A stretch of 64,000 bases of DNA from Mastigamoeba balamuthi. Lineage: Eukaryota > Evosea > Mastigamoebida > Mastigamoebidae. Below the pieces are notes generated by a model. That model searched no databases, had not been told where the DNA came from, and saw only the letters and a list, made by a program, of their open reading frames with translations. The stretch is taken from assembly GCA_902651635.1 (NCBI GenBank), contig CACRSC010000084.1, positions 1,381,252-1,445,251 of the forward strand. The letters are read 5' to 3'. The stretch's first letter is position 1. The number at the start of each line of letters is the position of its first letter. Made by a program: the position numbers and the translations under genes. Of this stretch, positions 1-10,980 are shown piece by piece.

Positions 1-3000
1 CTCGAGGCGGAACGCGCCGTCGCGCGAGTCGAAGACGAGGACCGACTCGTGCTGGTCGGTGCAGTCGGTGCACCAGACCTCGTCCGAGGCCGGCACGTAG
101 GCCATGGCCGTGATGTTGTAGTTGCCCTCGATCTCGAAGGCCGGCGCGCAGCTCTCGGCCGACCAGAGGCGGACGCCCGTCGACGTCGTGATCCACACGT
201 TGGGCCCCACGACGCACATGATGCCGGGGCCGCCCGCGTCGAAGCTCGTGCGCTCGGCGCAGCGCCCGGCGTCCCAGACGCGCACGCGGCCCGAGGCGTC
301 GAGCGTCCAGACGGCGTCGCCGACGGTGGCCATCGAGAGGACCGGCTCGCGCAGCAGCATCTTGCGGCGGAACGAGAACCAGCAGACGTCGTCGGGGTCG
401 CGGGCGCAGGCGGGCACGAGGCCCTCGAACAGCTCGGCGTAGCGCGTGATCATCGTCGCGACGCACTCCATGTGCGCCGGCGTGTCGCCGCCCATCGAGG
501 GGCCGACGAGGTTGGGGACCATGACGATCGCCAGGCCCTTGGGCGACATTGAGTTGAACGCCTCGTTGCACGCGATGCACGCGAGGAACTTGAACAGCTC
601 GCGCAGCAGGTCCCTGTGCGACTGCGGCAGCTTCGAAAAGGCCGAGGCGAAGCACGCGAGCTGTGTGCCGCTGTCGCGCGTGTTGGCGGCGCGCGTGAAG
701 AGGTGCAGCGACTCGGGCGTCAGCAGCGGCGTCGGCAGCTCGCGCAGGAAGACCTTGAGCAGCCCCGCGATGTCGTGCACGGCCGCCAGGCCCTCGGGCA
801 CGTGCTGCAGCAGCAGGCCCGTCTGCGCCATCCTCCGCAGGTCGTCCAGCTTCTTCTTCTCGCCGGCCACCCTCAGCAGCTGCGCACACGGCGACCGTCA
901 GGCCCATTCGACGAACCATTACGTATTGTAAAAGGACTAAACGGCAGCACAAGAGAACTCAGTTTGCTTCCGACTGATTAAATTAGGTGTGCTGTAAATC
1001 GATTGATGTTGTCACCGCAATGCAAACGAACCATTGACCACGCAAGAGGGCTGCAATATGCCTCAATAAAGCAACCAAGTGACAAATAGACAAAGCCGAT
1101 TAAGCCTCGTATTCGCCTGAAACAGCACCAAAAAGCCGTGCGGACGCCAAAAGAGGTGAGGAAAAGACCTGACCACAAAAACACAAAAGCCACAAATCAC
1201 AACCACGCCGCGCAAAGAACCGAGTGCGCGGGGCTGCGAGGATGGCCATCAGGGCTCGAGTTGCTATTACCCCACCCGCGTGATTGTGTTTGAACAAGTG
1301 CTCCGCTCCCCACGGCACTCGGCTTTTGAAAGGGGGGAAGAAGCAATTGTGGCGCGACGGCTGTTGGAGAACAGAGCACCACGCAGAGCACTGCTCTCGG
1401 GAAGCGTGCACGGGCGAGAGAGAGAGAGAGAGAACGCACTCCTTCCTCGGCGAGGCCGTTGACGAGGATGTAGCGGATGGTGCGCTGGACGAGCAGAGGG
1501 ATGCGCGAGGGGTAGAGGCACGAGTTCTCGTACTGGAGCAGCATGTCCAGCGGCACGCCCAGCATGCAGTACGGCGTGCGCCCCAGGTCGAGGCCGGGCG
1601 CCAGCTCCTTGTCGGCGGCAGCCTCGCCCTCGCCCTCGGCCTTGGCCTCGGCCTCTGCCCTGCTGGCCTCGGCGCGGGCCTCGGACTTGGACCGCCCCCG
1701 GAGCTCCGCGTCGGCCACGGGGCTGGGCGCCTTGGTGATGAGGTACTTGCGGATGGCCTTGAAGATGTCCTCCCGCTTGGTGTCCCTGTCGCACACGAGG
1801 TGCATGGGCTGCTCGAGGATCGGCTGCTTCTTGACCTTCTCGACCCTGTCGCCCTTGTCCTTGTCCTTCTCCCTCTGCTTCTCCTTCTCCTTGTCCGTCT
1901 CCTGCGGCAGGCCCGGGGGCTTGAAGAGGTACACCATCTGCTTCTTGTCCCTCTTGTCCGGGTGCTCCTCCCAGCCCGGCGGCAGCATCGCCAGCTCGTC
2001 TGCCGCACGCGAGTGCTTGTCAGCAAAGCAGACAAAGCGCAGGCAGCACAGAACTCATGCCGCCCAGAGAGGAGGGAGACACTAGACACCGGGTGTCCCA
2101 ACACCAGCCCCGCACGTGCCCCGCTGATCTCAAATTGAATCCAATCTCCGAGTCGAATGAAACAGAGAGCGTCGGGGCTGCGAGCGTTGCAGGCATGGAG
2201 CAGAGCACGGGAGAGGGAAGGGGGGGAGCAGCAGGCGGACCAGGGCCCTTCATGACCTTGGCGCCGATGTGGATCGTGGGGGCTGCGGTGGCGCCGAACG
2301 TGTCCGAGAGCTGCAGGTAGACAAAGTCGTACCAGCCCAGCAGGTACGTGCAGGGCCTGCCGTCCTTGCTCCTCTTCTTGAACGTCACCGCCATGCCGTC
2401 GTTGAACACGTAGATGACCACCGGCAGCCTCGGGCACAGCCCCATCTGCGTGGGACGGCGTCCGTCCCCTCGTCAGCCGCAGGAGGCGAGGGCGAGGGCA
2501 AGTGGGCAGCGCACATCGCCGGGGACGTAGAGCGAGCAGGTGAGGGCGGCGACGGTCCTGCGGGTCAGCGGGGCGGGGCACTTGCAGCCCGAGGGCACGT
2601 AGAGGCTGCGGAACATGAGGAGCGCCGTGTAGAGGTCCTCGTGGTTCTGCGCCTCGTCTGCGAGCTTCCCGAGGAACTTGATCGACTGCCGGAGCGTCCT
2701 GAGGAAGGCCATGTCCGGCACGACGCTCAGCTCGCAGCAGGGGGCGATGGCCTGGGGCAGGTGTTTGCGGGCCAGCGCCGCCGTGTAGCGGGCGGCGTTG
2801 ACCAGCGCGGCGTTGCTGAGGACGAGGTCGCGCTGCGCACGGGCCATCTCGTGCAGGAAGCGCACGCGCGACATGGCCATCCAGAACGTGTCCTCGATCT
2901 GCATGCAGCCCACACAGGCAGCAGCGCAAAGGCCGCCCCCGTCAGCATTCCATCCAAGCAAACCGCAAAAACAAACCAAACCCACCGAAACAAAACAAAA

Positions 3001-4063
3001 CAAACCGCCACAAAAAGCCAACAACAGCATTAAAGACCGCTGTTACCCAACCGCTTATTTCGAGTCAGAAAATGAACGCATCAATGCGATACAGATGACC
3101 AACGGCACCAAGTGAAAAAGAGGGGAGGAGGAACACAGCAGAGACAAACGGCAGTGCAATCGAAAAAAAAGCGCAAGAGACGAGACAGGCGGGGAAACCG
3201 GCAGCTGGCAGGCAGTGCAGTGAAAACCGAGGGAAGAGAGAGAGGGAGGAAGGGAGGGAAACCCGGTGACGACACCGGGGGGGGGGGGGGAACCACCGAC
3301 GAGGGATGGTAAAAGGACGAGACACGACGAGAGAGAGGGCGAGAGAGCGAGCGGACCAGCTCGTAGGGCCTGGGGGGCCGCTTGTCCTTGAGGGTGACGG
3401 CGAACATCTGGCAGCGCTCGAGGGCGCCCTTGTTGTTGACGATGAAGGGGAGCAGGGCGCTCTGGTACTGGGCGCCCCAGACGAGCGCCAGCCACTGCGG
3501 CCGCACGCCCAGCGGCGCCTCCGCGCTCGTCTGCTGCCGCAGCTGCCGCAGCGCCGCCTCGGCCGCCCGCCGCAGCGCCTCCACCCCCTTGAACACCACC
3601 TCCCACCCGTTCGCCAGCGTGCTCACGTCCCCCAGCTCGTCTGCACAGGAACACAGGGGTGGTCAGATTCCAGAGATTCCCAAATCGCAAATCGATCGCG
3701 ATATGTTTCTTGGATTTAGAAACCCCGGGGATTCGGGGATTCGGGGGGATATTTCTTCAAGCAGAATCTCGCGTTTCGTTGCGGCGGTCGTTAGGAGACG
3801 GTTTTTGCCGGAGAATGCGTTGTGTGTAAAGTGAGCAGTGGGGCAGTGGGGGCGCAACTGAGCTTGGCGACAAAGGCCTCCTCGCTGGCGAGGGCGTCGC
3901 GGGCGAGCTCCTCGAGGGGGCCCTGGACGCGGGACCACTCGGGGGCGTCGGGGACGGCGCAGGGCTCGCAGGGGGGCGGCATGTCCTTGGCGTCCAGCTG
4001 CTGCTGCCCCTGCGCCGTCGGCGGCCCCTCCGCCACCTTCTGCACCACCACCTTGCGGCTCAG
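1..4063 (-). CDS. Rho-family regulator: DH-like, PH-like, WW-like, RhoGAP and propeller regions (3' partial)
   Basis: Predicted cytosolic regulator of Rho-type GTPases, running off the left edge. Exons on the minus strand: 4063-3859, 3640-3357, 2898-2515, 2445-2241, 1999-1440, 879-1; all phases agree. The first exon begins at an acceptor, so the true N terminus is upstream and unresolved. A helical DH-like region starts at PLEELARDALASEEAFV. Next come a PH-like strand (VIYVFNDGMAVTFKK), a WW-like start (LPPGWEEHPDK), a Lys/Glu-rich linker and a RhoGAP domain: LGVPLDMLLQYENS, arginine finger in LLRVAGEKKKLDD, then LLKVFLRELPTPLL and PNLVGPSM. The remainder (for example VWTLDASGRVRVWDAG) looks like propeller blades. 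The arginine finger suggests an active GAP. The RhoGAP call is strong; DH and WW are inferred. A protein with both GEF and GAP parts would turn over the same or coupled GTPases. Confidence 0.8.
880..1439 (-). other. 560-nt intron splitting the RhoGAP domain
   Basis: This is the longest intron of the Rho regulator. It separates LVNGLAEEG from LLRVAGE, so the RhoGAP arginine finger sits at the first codons of the next exon. The donor is GTGCGT and the acceptor GCGCAG, phase 0. It holds a short GA microsatellite (about 1415-1431) and no convincing coding sequence. Confidence 0.75.
3277..3290. repeat. Homopolymer G14 run in an intron
   Basis: Fourteen consecutive G lie inside the intron 2899-3356 of the Rho regulator, next to purine-rich AG-repeat sequence. 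The run length may be a sequencing estimate. Confidence 0.8.
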
Positions 4064-4465
4064 CTGCCCCGAGGAGGCAGAGGGGAGAGGAGGGAGGGGA
4101 GAGGGGGGTCAGCTCTCGGCGCTTATGGGGGGGCAGTGGGCAGTGGGCAGGTGGTGGGCACCATTGATCGAAGAAAGGGGCTTTTTGAAACTAACCGACT
4201 GACGACAGATCTCCGGCAGATATCCCCCCGGATCCCAAAATATCTCTGCGCTGCCCACCAAAACCGAAACTGAAACCGCCGCATGCCACTTTTGGGGGGA
4301 GCGGCAGGCGACTCCGCAGGCAGGCAACCGAGCAGGGGGCACAGCAGTCAAAAAAAAGCCCGGGGCAGGTTTTTTCTCTTTGGTGACTGGTGCGGTTTTT
4401 TCCAACCGCTTCCCAGGGGGTCAAAACCGAAGCGGCGATGACGTGTCAACGATCACGCGCGCGCT
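4064..4465. other. Short region between CAP gene stop and Rho regulator
   Basis: The missing first exon or exons of the Rho regulator and its promoter should lie here or be very short. I see AT-containing islands with AGATAT-type sequence (about 4207-4246) but no exon I can defend. Confidence 0.5.
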
Positions 4466-6293
4466 TCAGGGCAGGGCGAAGAGCTGGGTGAGGAACCAGG
4501 CGCCGCGGGAGCTGCGGTGGACGCCGACGCCGCAGTGGGAGCACCTGCAGAGGAGGTTCCTGCGGTGGACGCCGACGCCGCAGTGGGAGCACCTGCAGAG
4601 GAGGTTCCTGCGGTGGCCAGGCGAGTCGACCCAGCCGTCGACGGCCACGCGGGCAGCGTCGCCAAAGCCCTCGTTCATCGCCACGTTCTCGGCGCTGCTC
4701 CGCGACGCGAACGGGAAGCGCCGCACGCGGTCCCCGAACCCCGCGTGCCCGAACTGCACGCGGCCCTCAGCCATGTCTGCGGGTGGCGGCTCTCTGTCAG
4801 CTGCGCTGTCCAGTTGCCCCTGGCTGCACTTCGCTGCATCCGCAACTCGCATTCACAATCTTGGCATTGCACGTCATTCAGTCCCAGCTGGGGCCGAGCA
4901 ATTCGATCCAGCAAATGCTGTTTCAATCCTATGTGAACTGTTCGGCAAAAACCAAGGCAAAGCAAAAACCGAGCTAGTTCGTTCAGAGACTGAGGATTAG
5001 CCTGAATGCTCAAGTGCAAATATGGGTAGGGAGGGGTACCCTCACCTATGAACATTCAGCTTCTCAATGTGTGGCACAGCGGCACAGCGGAGGGGAGTTT
5101 TTCACGTCAAGGCGCCAACTAAACTGAGAAGAAACCAACAGAGACAAGACACAAGAGAGCAGTCCCCAAAGGCGCTGAGTGCCCACGTGCCTTTGCTGTG
5201 CCCCCTGCCGATGTCTGCGAGTGGCTGGCTCCAGCGCAGGTCGGGCAGCCCGTTCCTCCTCCGGAACTCGTTGGTCAGCTGCAGCGCCCTCTGTGTTCGA
5301 ACGCCCCCGTGTCAGAGGTCAGAGCTAGAACGGGCATCTCTCCCTCCTTGCGGGGCAGGCCGTGCGTGCCTTGCCGATCTCGTCGGGGTCGTTGAGGTGC
5401 GCCAGCGTGTGCACGAACCCGCGCCTCTTCTTCGCCTCGGGCTGCGGCGGGCCCTCTGCCGCGCGCAGCTCCCGCTCCTTGCTAGCGCTCTCGAGGTCTG
5501 CCACCATCCACACCCTCTTGCGCGCCAGCCTGCCCGCCCGGCACAGCGTCAGCACATAAGAGCAGAGAGATATAGAGAGAAAGAGCGAAGTGCTCGCACG
5601 CCGACTCACGCCACTGGGCTCCCCTGCGCCTGCGCACGTCCAGGAGCTGCGAGCTCTGGTCCAGCGAGGGCGCTGCTGCTGCTGCCGGGGGTGCGCCGGT
5701 GTGCCCGCGGCGCCTCTGGTCGGCCCAGCGCTGCTTCTGGAGCGCGCGGATGTCCGAGAGCTGCGCGTTGAGCGAAGTCTCCGCCGCCCGCTTGCGCTCC
5801 GCCTGCGCCTCCGCCCTGCGCTCCTCCGCCGCCGCCCTGCCGCCGCCCGCTGGCTGTGGCGCTGCTGGGACAGGGGCAGGGGCTGCCCTTGGAGGCTCGC
5901 CGTCCTCGAGGCCCATCGCCGAGGGCTCGAGCGAGACCATTTCGAGCGCTAGGTGCGCGCAAAGTCAATTGCAGAACGGCATCGCCTCTGAATTGCGGCG
6001 GCTACTCAAAAACGCAAAACGCCGGGGGCTTGGATGTTTGCCCCAGCAGGGTAAGTGCACTTCGCTGCACCTCCTCCTGCTCCCCCCTTGGGGGTGGGGG
6101 GGCGGTTACCTTCGCCCTGGGCGAGCGCAGGGGCGACGTCGAGGAAGTACTCGACCAGCGAGGCCGCAGGCGCCGTGGGCTCGTCGCAGAGGCGCCCGCG
6201 CACCTCGGCGCAGGTCACCCACGGCAGCACCTCGCGCACCTCCCGCACCACGTCGTCGCGGGAGTCGCCGAACTCGCCGGGGGGCGCGTCCAT
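4466..6293 (-). CDS. CAP/SCP (cysteine-rich secretory protein superfamily) domain protein
   Basis: Five exons: 6293-6110, 5948-5610, 5497-5370, 5290-5191, 4776-4466. All phases agree and give 353 residues. The N-terminal half is Ala/Pro/Glu-rich and charged, with no clear signal peptide. The C-terminal half is a CAP domain: RALQLTNEFRRRNGL, LADIGRGHSK, RSSAENVAMNEGFG, VDGWVDSPGHRRNLL, HCGVGV, FLTQLFALP. CAP proteins are usually secreted; the missing signal peptide suggests a cytosolic form (inference). Introns 3 and 4 start with GCACGC and GCACGT rather than GT; no GT alternative keeps the frame. An exact 48-bp tandem duplication repeats 16 residues including the HRRNLL motif. An in-frame ATG at 6347 is an alternative start. 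Confidence 0.85.
4513..4608. repeat. Exact 48-bp tandem duplication within the CAP coding region
   Basis: Copies 4513-4560 and 4561-4608 are identical. The unit is a multiple of three, so the gene stays open and 16 residues (HRRNLLCRCSHCGVGV) are repeated head to tail. Confidence 0.9.
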
Positions 6294-7116
6294 CGCCGCG
6301 GGGCTCCCGGGGAATAATAACCGCACAGAACTGAGCGCGCAAATCAAAGTGCCCTAGACAACTGAATCTCGCGAGATCGGCCGCAAAAGGGGCAGCGCAA
6401 GGGGCACCCGCCCGCTGGGGCCTCTGCTGCGGTCGGGGCGCGTGGGGGCAATTTCTCCCGCCTAACAGCGGCTTGGCGGGTGAGCAGGAAACGCACCGGC
6501 GGTGACCCCATAGCGAAGGTTCACATCCCCACAACCCACAGAGACCGACAGGGGAGGGGGAGAGAGTGAGCACGCGGGTCACTGAGAGGGCGCAGGGAGC
6601 ACGGGCCGTATCCCGCTGGGGGAAAAGCCCGATACACAGTATACACCCCCCGAGGGCGGGAGAGGGACGTCGTCTTTCCAGGAATATCCGCGGAGAAAGC
6701 CGTTGGGAAAACCGTCGGGATCGACAGTCATCTTGGGTAGGCGGAAACGACGTCGACGGCGTTCCCCGTTCCCGTTTGGGGGCTCTCCTCGACCCCGATG
6801 CCGCCGGGGGGAAGGGGGGGAGGAGAGAAGAAGGAAGATCGCACCGCGTCTTTGGCGGGTACATTTTTGTCCCGCATTTGCCCTGAGAACCGCGCAGTCC
6901 ACAATTATATTTCGGTTGATATGCTGTGTGCACGTGTTGCGTGATGCCGGACCTCAGCGCTTTTCAACAGGAGAAAGGTGCAGTCTCTAAACTGCGCTGC
7001 AACCAACACAACACCCTGTGCGGGGTGCCTTCCAGCTTCACCCTCCCCCCTCTTGCAGAACTGCCCCCCTCCCTCCCGCCCTCGGCGCGGAACGAGAAAG
7101 AATCGCACCGACGAGA
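6294..7116. other. Divergent intergenic region
   Basis: This lies between the start of the CAP gene (minus) and a small plus-strand gene. It probably holds both promoters. I see no TATA box or repeat that stands out, only a CGGCGGTG-type GC background with an AT-rich patch near 6900-6930. Confidence 0.5.
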
Positions 7117-7593
7117 ATGAGCTCGACGCTGCGCCAGCGGAGCCTGAGCATGCCGACGCGGGCCACGCCGACGGGCAGCAGCCCGCGCACGCCGCGGCTG
7201 CGGATGCCGTGCATGGCGTGGTTCGGGCCGACGCCCGCGGACGCGGTGGCCTCGGCGCCGTCGTCGTCGCGCGTCAACATGCCCGTCGAGATGGACGAGT
7301 CGTGCACGTTCATCCCCGTCAGCAGCGAGCAGCGGACCATCCCCGTGCTGCCGCAGCACGACCCCAACTCGCCGCCGTGCCAGCAGTGCTTCCAGCTCGA
7401 CATGAACGTGCCGCCGTGCTCCATCGGCGGCGGGCACCTGCGCCGCACGAGCCGCGCGTCGTCCAGCCTGCCCAGGAGGGGCATCATCGTCGTCAGGGGC
7501 CACGACGACGTCCGCGGCAGCAGCGGCAGCGGCGCCAGCGCCAGCGACGACGCGCCGCCGTCGCTGCCGCCGAGGCTGCAGGCGGGGCTCTAG
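7117..7593 (+). CDS. Hypothetical Ser/Pro/Arg-rich protein
   Basis: Single exon of 158 residues from ATG to TAG. It opens MSSTLRQRSLSMPTRATPTG and carries several RxxS-type sites (candidate basophilic kinase targets, inference). A middle segment has CxxC-like spacing (NSPPCQQCFQLDM). The C terminus is Ser/Gly/Asp-rich. GC-rich third codon positions resemble the neighbouring genes, which supports coding. No family recognised and no membrane segment or signal peptide. It could be an intrinsically disordered regulator. Confidence 0.5.
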   Translation: MSSTLRQRSLSMPTRATPTGSSPRTPRLRMPCMAWFGPTPADAVASAPSSSRVNMPVEMDESCTFIPVSSEQRTIPVLPQHDPNSPPCQQCFQLDMNVPPCSIGGGHLRRTSRASSSLPRRGIIVVRGHDDVRGSSGSGASASDDAPPSLPPRLQAGL

Positions 7594-8360
7594 AGGAGCT
7601 TCTGTGGGCACGTGAGGCCATGTCCGAGCGACGGGGGAAGCTGACACGAGGTGCAGTCGAACCAGTGATCCCATTCCGTCGCGCCCGGGTGGCCCGGCTG
7701 TCTGTTTATAAAGCTACCTACGAGGGAGAGACGCGCCACTACACACCCAACCCCACAGCACGCACGCTATTTACAAAACCCACCGCCCCTCCACCAACAC
7801 CGGCTAGACGCAAACCCTGAACGCCGAATATACCGCGGTTACTGGCGCCACACCCGTTCGTGCAACCACAACGGCCTTCTTGAGGCTGCTGCTGCTGCAA
7901 TGCCGTGTACGAAAACGCCCGGTTTATTTTTCAGAGCGGACTTACCGAAACCATCGAGAAAAAACACAACAAAACTCGGGCGCCCCGAAAAAGGCGTTTT
8001 TTGTCGCAGGTCCATCCGAAACGGGTGAGTCCTTTTGCCTGTGTCTTCCGGTGGATGGCTGGAGCGAGGACATCCCGACAAGCGCCACAGGCAGAATTGC
8101 CGTCGCGACTGCAACTTACTCGCAAAAATGCACTGCGAAAATCATGCGGGTACCATTTTGCCCTTAGACATTATTGAAATTCTCTTGGCGGGCCGGCGCA
8201 GCCACGACAGATCTTTAGACCCGTTTCGTATAGACTCCCGGGTGTTGCGGACTACTAGACACCCAAGGGCGGCACTGTGACACACTCGCGCTTCTCGTTT
8301 ATCAGATTTCACACTCGAGATGTCTTTCGTGCACAGAAAAACGCTATCCTCGTATTTTGC
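7594..8360. other. Convergent intergenic region
   Basis: This is the 3' flank shared by the small plus-strand gene and the first transporter gene (minus). It is less GC-rich than the genes. I see no gene or repeat in it. Confidence 0.5.
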
Positions 8361-10232
8361 CTAATTGGAGCTCTTGGAGGCCTGGCGGCGCTTGGCGAGG
8401 TCCTCCCTGCCCTGGGGGAAGAACACCTGAGTCACCTTGGGCAGCACACAGCAGCAGATAACGCTGAGCGCGATGATGCAGGTGAGGAAGATGAAGGCGT
8501 TCTCGAAGGCCTTGGGCAGGTAGAGCTTGCCCACGGGCGTCTCCATCTTGTTCTTGTTCAGCACCAGCGTCACGAACACAGGGCCCAGCGACCCGCCCAG
8601 CATCTGCAGCAGGCAGTCCGCGCCCGAGATGGCGCCGAACACCCTCGGGGGCGAGATCTCCGAGACCATGTTCATCACCGAGATCATGGTCCCGCCCAGG
8701 CCGAAGCCGAAGAAGATGTTGAGCACGACGACCTGCGCCACCGTGTGGTGGTAGCGGATGTACAGCCCCACCGAGATCAGAGCACACACGCTGGTCCCGA
8801 CCATGACGAGCGGGTAGCCGATGTAGCGCTTGAGCCCCACAACGACGAAGGCGGCGAGGAGGGAGACGAGGCCGAAGGGGAGCATGTAGGCGCCCACCTT
8901 CAGCATCCTCGTGGCGCCCACGTTGAGGAAGGGAGAAGAATAGAGATACGGCAGCATCTGGAAGAGGCTGAACATGACGAGACCGATGAAGAACGAGACG
9001 AAGCTGAGCATGAGCTGGTCGCGCTTCATGAGGAGACGGACAGGGATGAGGGGCTTCTTCATGAGGAACTCGAACCCGATGAGCCCCAGGAGAAGGAGTG
9101 TGCCCACGATGGTGAGGGCGAGGGTCTCGGCCTTCTTCCAGCCGCGGGACTCGCTGAAGGTGAGGCCCATGAGGAGCGTGACAATGCCCACCGTCAGGAT
9201 CGCGATGCCCGCAAAGTCAAACTCCTTCACGCTCTGGGGGCCCTCCTCCGCCTCCGCGGCCTCGGCCTTCTTGCCCGTCGTTGCGACCACCTTGGTGACG
9301 TTGTTTGTCGTGGCGGCGGGGGCAGGGGTCATCTCGACAGTCTTGGGGGCCTCGGGGTCGCTGCTGTGGGCGCCGTGGTGCGAGGCGGGCTTGCCGCCGG
9401 GCATGGTGACGATGAAGCAGATGGTGACGACGGCGATGATGGGGAAGGTGATCCAGAAGATGTTGTTCCACTTGGTCTTCTCGATGGCGCCGGCGCCGCC
9501 GATGAGGCCGATGCTCATGCCGAGGCAGAAGACGCCGCTGACGAGGGAGAGCATGAGGTCCTTGTACTGCTTGGGCAGGTACCCGTTGACGATGGTGTAC
9601 CCCAGCTCCGCCGCTGCGTCGCCGAAGCCCTGGAGGGCGCGGCCGGCGATGAGGACGAAGATGTTGTTGCTGAGGGCCGCGATGACCTGGCCGGCCATGT
9701 AGATGCACATCGAGACCACCAGGACCCACTTGGGCCCGAAGATGTCCGACAGGCTCCCCGACACCGACACCCAGATCGCTGCGTGCACGCACAGACACAG
9801 GACGAGGTCAGGGCACATAAGCGCAGTCGGTGTGGTGCGTGGGACATGGGTTCAAAGATCTGTGCATGTGCGCGAAAATGCACCGGTGGACATCCGCAAT
9901 AATCGGGGGATGGGCAATAAAGGCGCGCATTGCGGGGTGAGCTGGACGGGGAGCGCAGGAGGCGGACCTCCGGTGATGTTGTAGGCGCTGAGGATCCAGG
10001 GGATCCACTCCTCGTTGTCGGAGAACTGAATCTGCAGCTTGGGCAGGGCGGGCACGAGGCACATCTCAACGAACATGACGCTGAAGGGGAACAGCACGAT
10101 CCACACGCTCAGCAGCCCCAGCCGCAGCGTCATCTTCTCGGGCGGCGTCTCTGTCTTGGACGCCGGCGTCGAGGCCGTGGGGTCGACGACGCTGACGACC
10201 TGGTCGACGGTCACTTTTGCGGGGCACTCCAT
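8361..10232 (-). CDS. MFS transporter, DHA2-like (copy 1 of a tandem triplet)
   Basis: Two exons, 10232-9968 and 9778-8361, joined phase 1, giving 560 residues; an in-frame ATG at 10250 is an alternative start. It is a polytopic plasma or vacuolar membrane permease, probably an H+ antiporter (family knowledge). Landmarks are the first membrane segment after KMTLRLGLLS, the loop 2-3 motif in SGSLSDIFGPKW, GRALQGFGDAAAELGY and a WNNIFWITFPI segment where DHA2 proteins carry W-(R/N)-x-I-F. A variable cytosolic loop (about residues 224-260) follows CFIVTMPGG. More than 12 hydrophobic segments are visible, consistent with the 14-segment group. The intron starts GTCCGC. Substrate unknown. Confidence 0.85.
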
Positions 10233-10980
10233 CTTCTCTCGCACAGACAACTGAACTCAACTCACTGCTCTTCGCTTTCGATTTGATCTGAATTAGAAAA
10301 ACCGGCGCGGGAGGTCGTGAGGTGGCGATGGAGGGTGACTCGCTCGGCTCCTGTGCACATGCTGTGCATTGGGGGCGGATGGGGGTGAAGAAGACATGTT
10401 TCTGCACCATCAATGCCGAATTCTGCGACAAGGTGCAGAGATGACCTCTCTGAACAGACACCCCGCTGCCCGAAATGACCATCTAACCAATTCGGATGTC
10501 AGGCTTAGTCACGACTCGCAGCTTTCGCGCTCTGTGGACGTTGGCCAGAGTAATTGGGAGGACCTGACGCGCCGTGTGCACCTGCTATGATCGCGTCTGC
10601 GTCCAAACTCTACTACGGAATGCCGAGCAGAAGTTCCAGCTACATGGAGACTTTGGCAACGTTGATGCGCCCCTCGGCCACAGCGTTGTGCTTGCCTTCT
10701 GCCCGCCTCTACGCATTTGCTGACCTTTCTGGAAGAACAGTGCCAAAAAAGGGGACATTTTTGCACTGAATCGTTTGGTTGGGTTTCACCGTCCAGAGTA
10801 AGTGCATTTTCGGCTATGTTTCACCACTGCTCATTCGGTGCAAGTTTCACTCCGACAGGGTGACATGATGTGCAACGTGCTCCAGCAGAACATTGCGAGC
10901 CTTGGGCAGAAAACAAACACAAGAAAACTTGGTCTTTGACGCAGGGGAAAAAACTAACTCGTGTTAATAATATAGTGAGC
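10233..10980. other. Intergenic region between MFS copies 1 and 2
   Basis: Contains the promoter side of copy 1 and the 3' flank of copy 2. Apart from the shared 18-bp element I see no gene or repeat. Confidence 0.5.
10421..10438 (-). promoter_or_regulatory. Conserved upstream element of MFS copy 1
   Basis: The plus-strand sequence TTCTGCGACAAGGTGCAG lies 189 bp upstream of the ATG of transporter copy 1. The same 17-18 bp are found at nearly the same distance upstream of copies 2 and 3. A weaker match extends about 25 bp further upstream. Promoter function is inferred. Confidence 0.6.
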
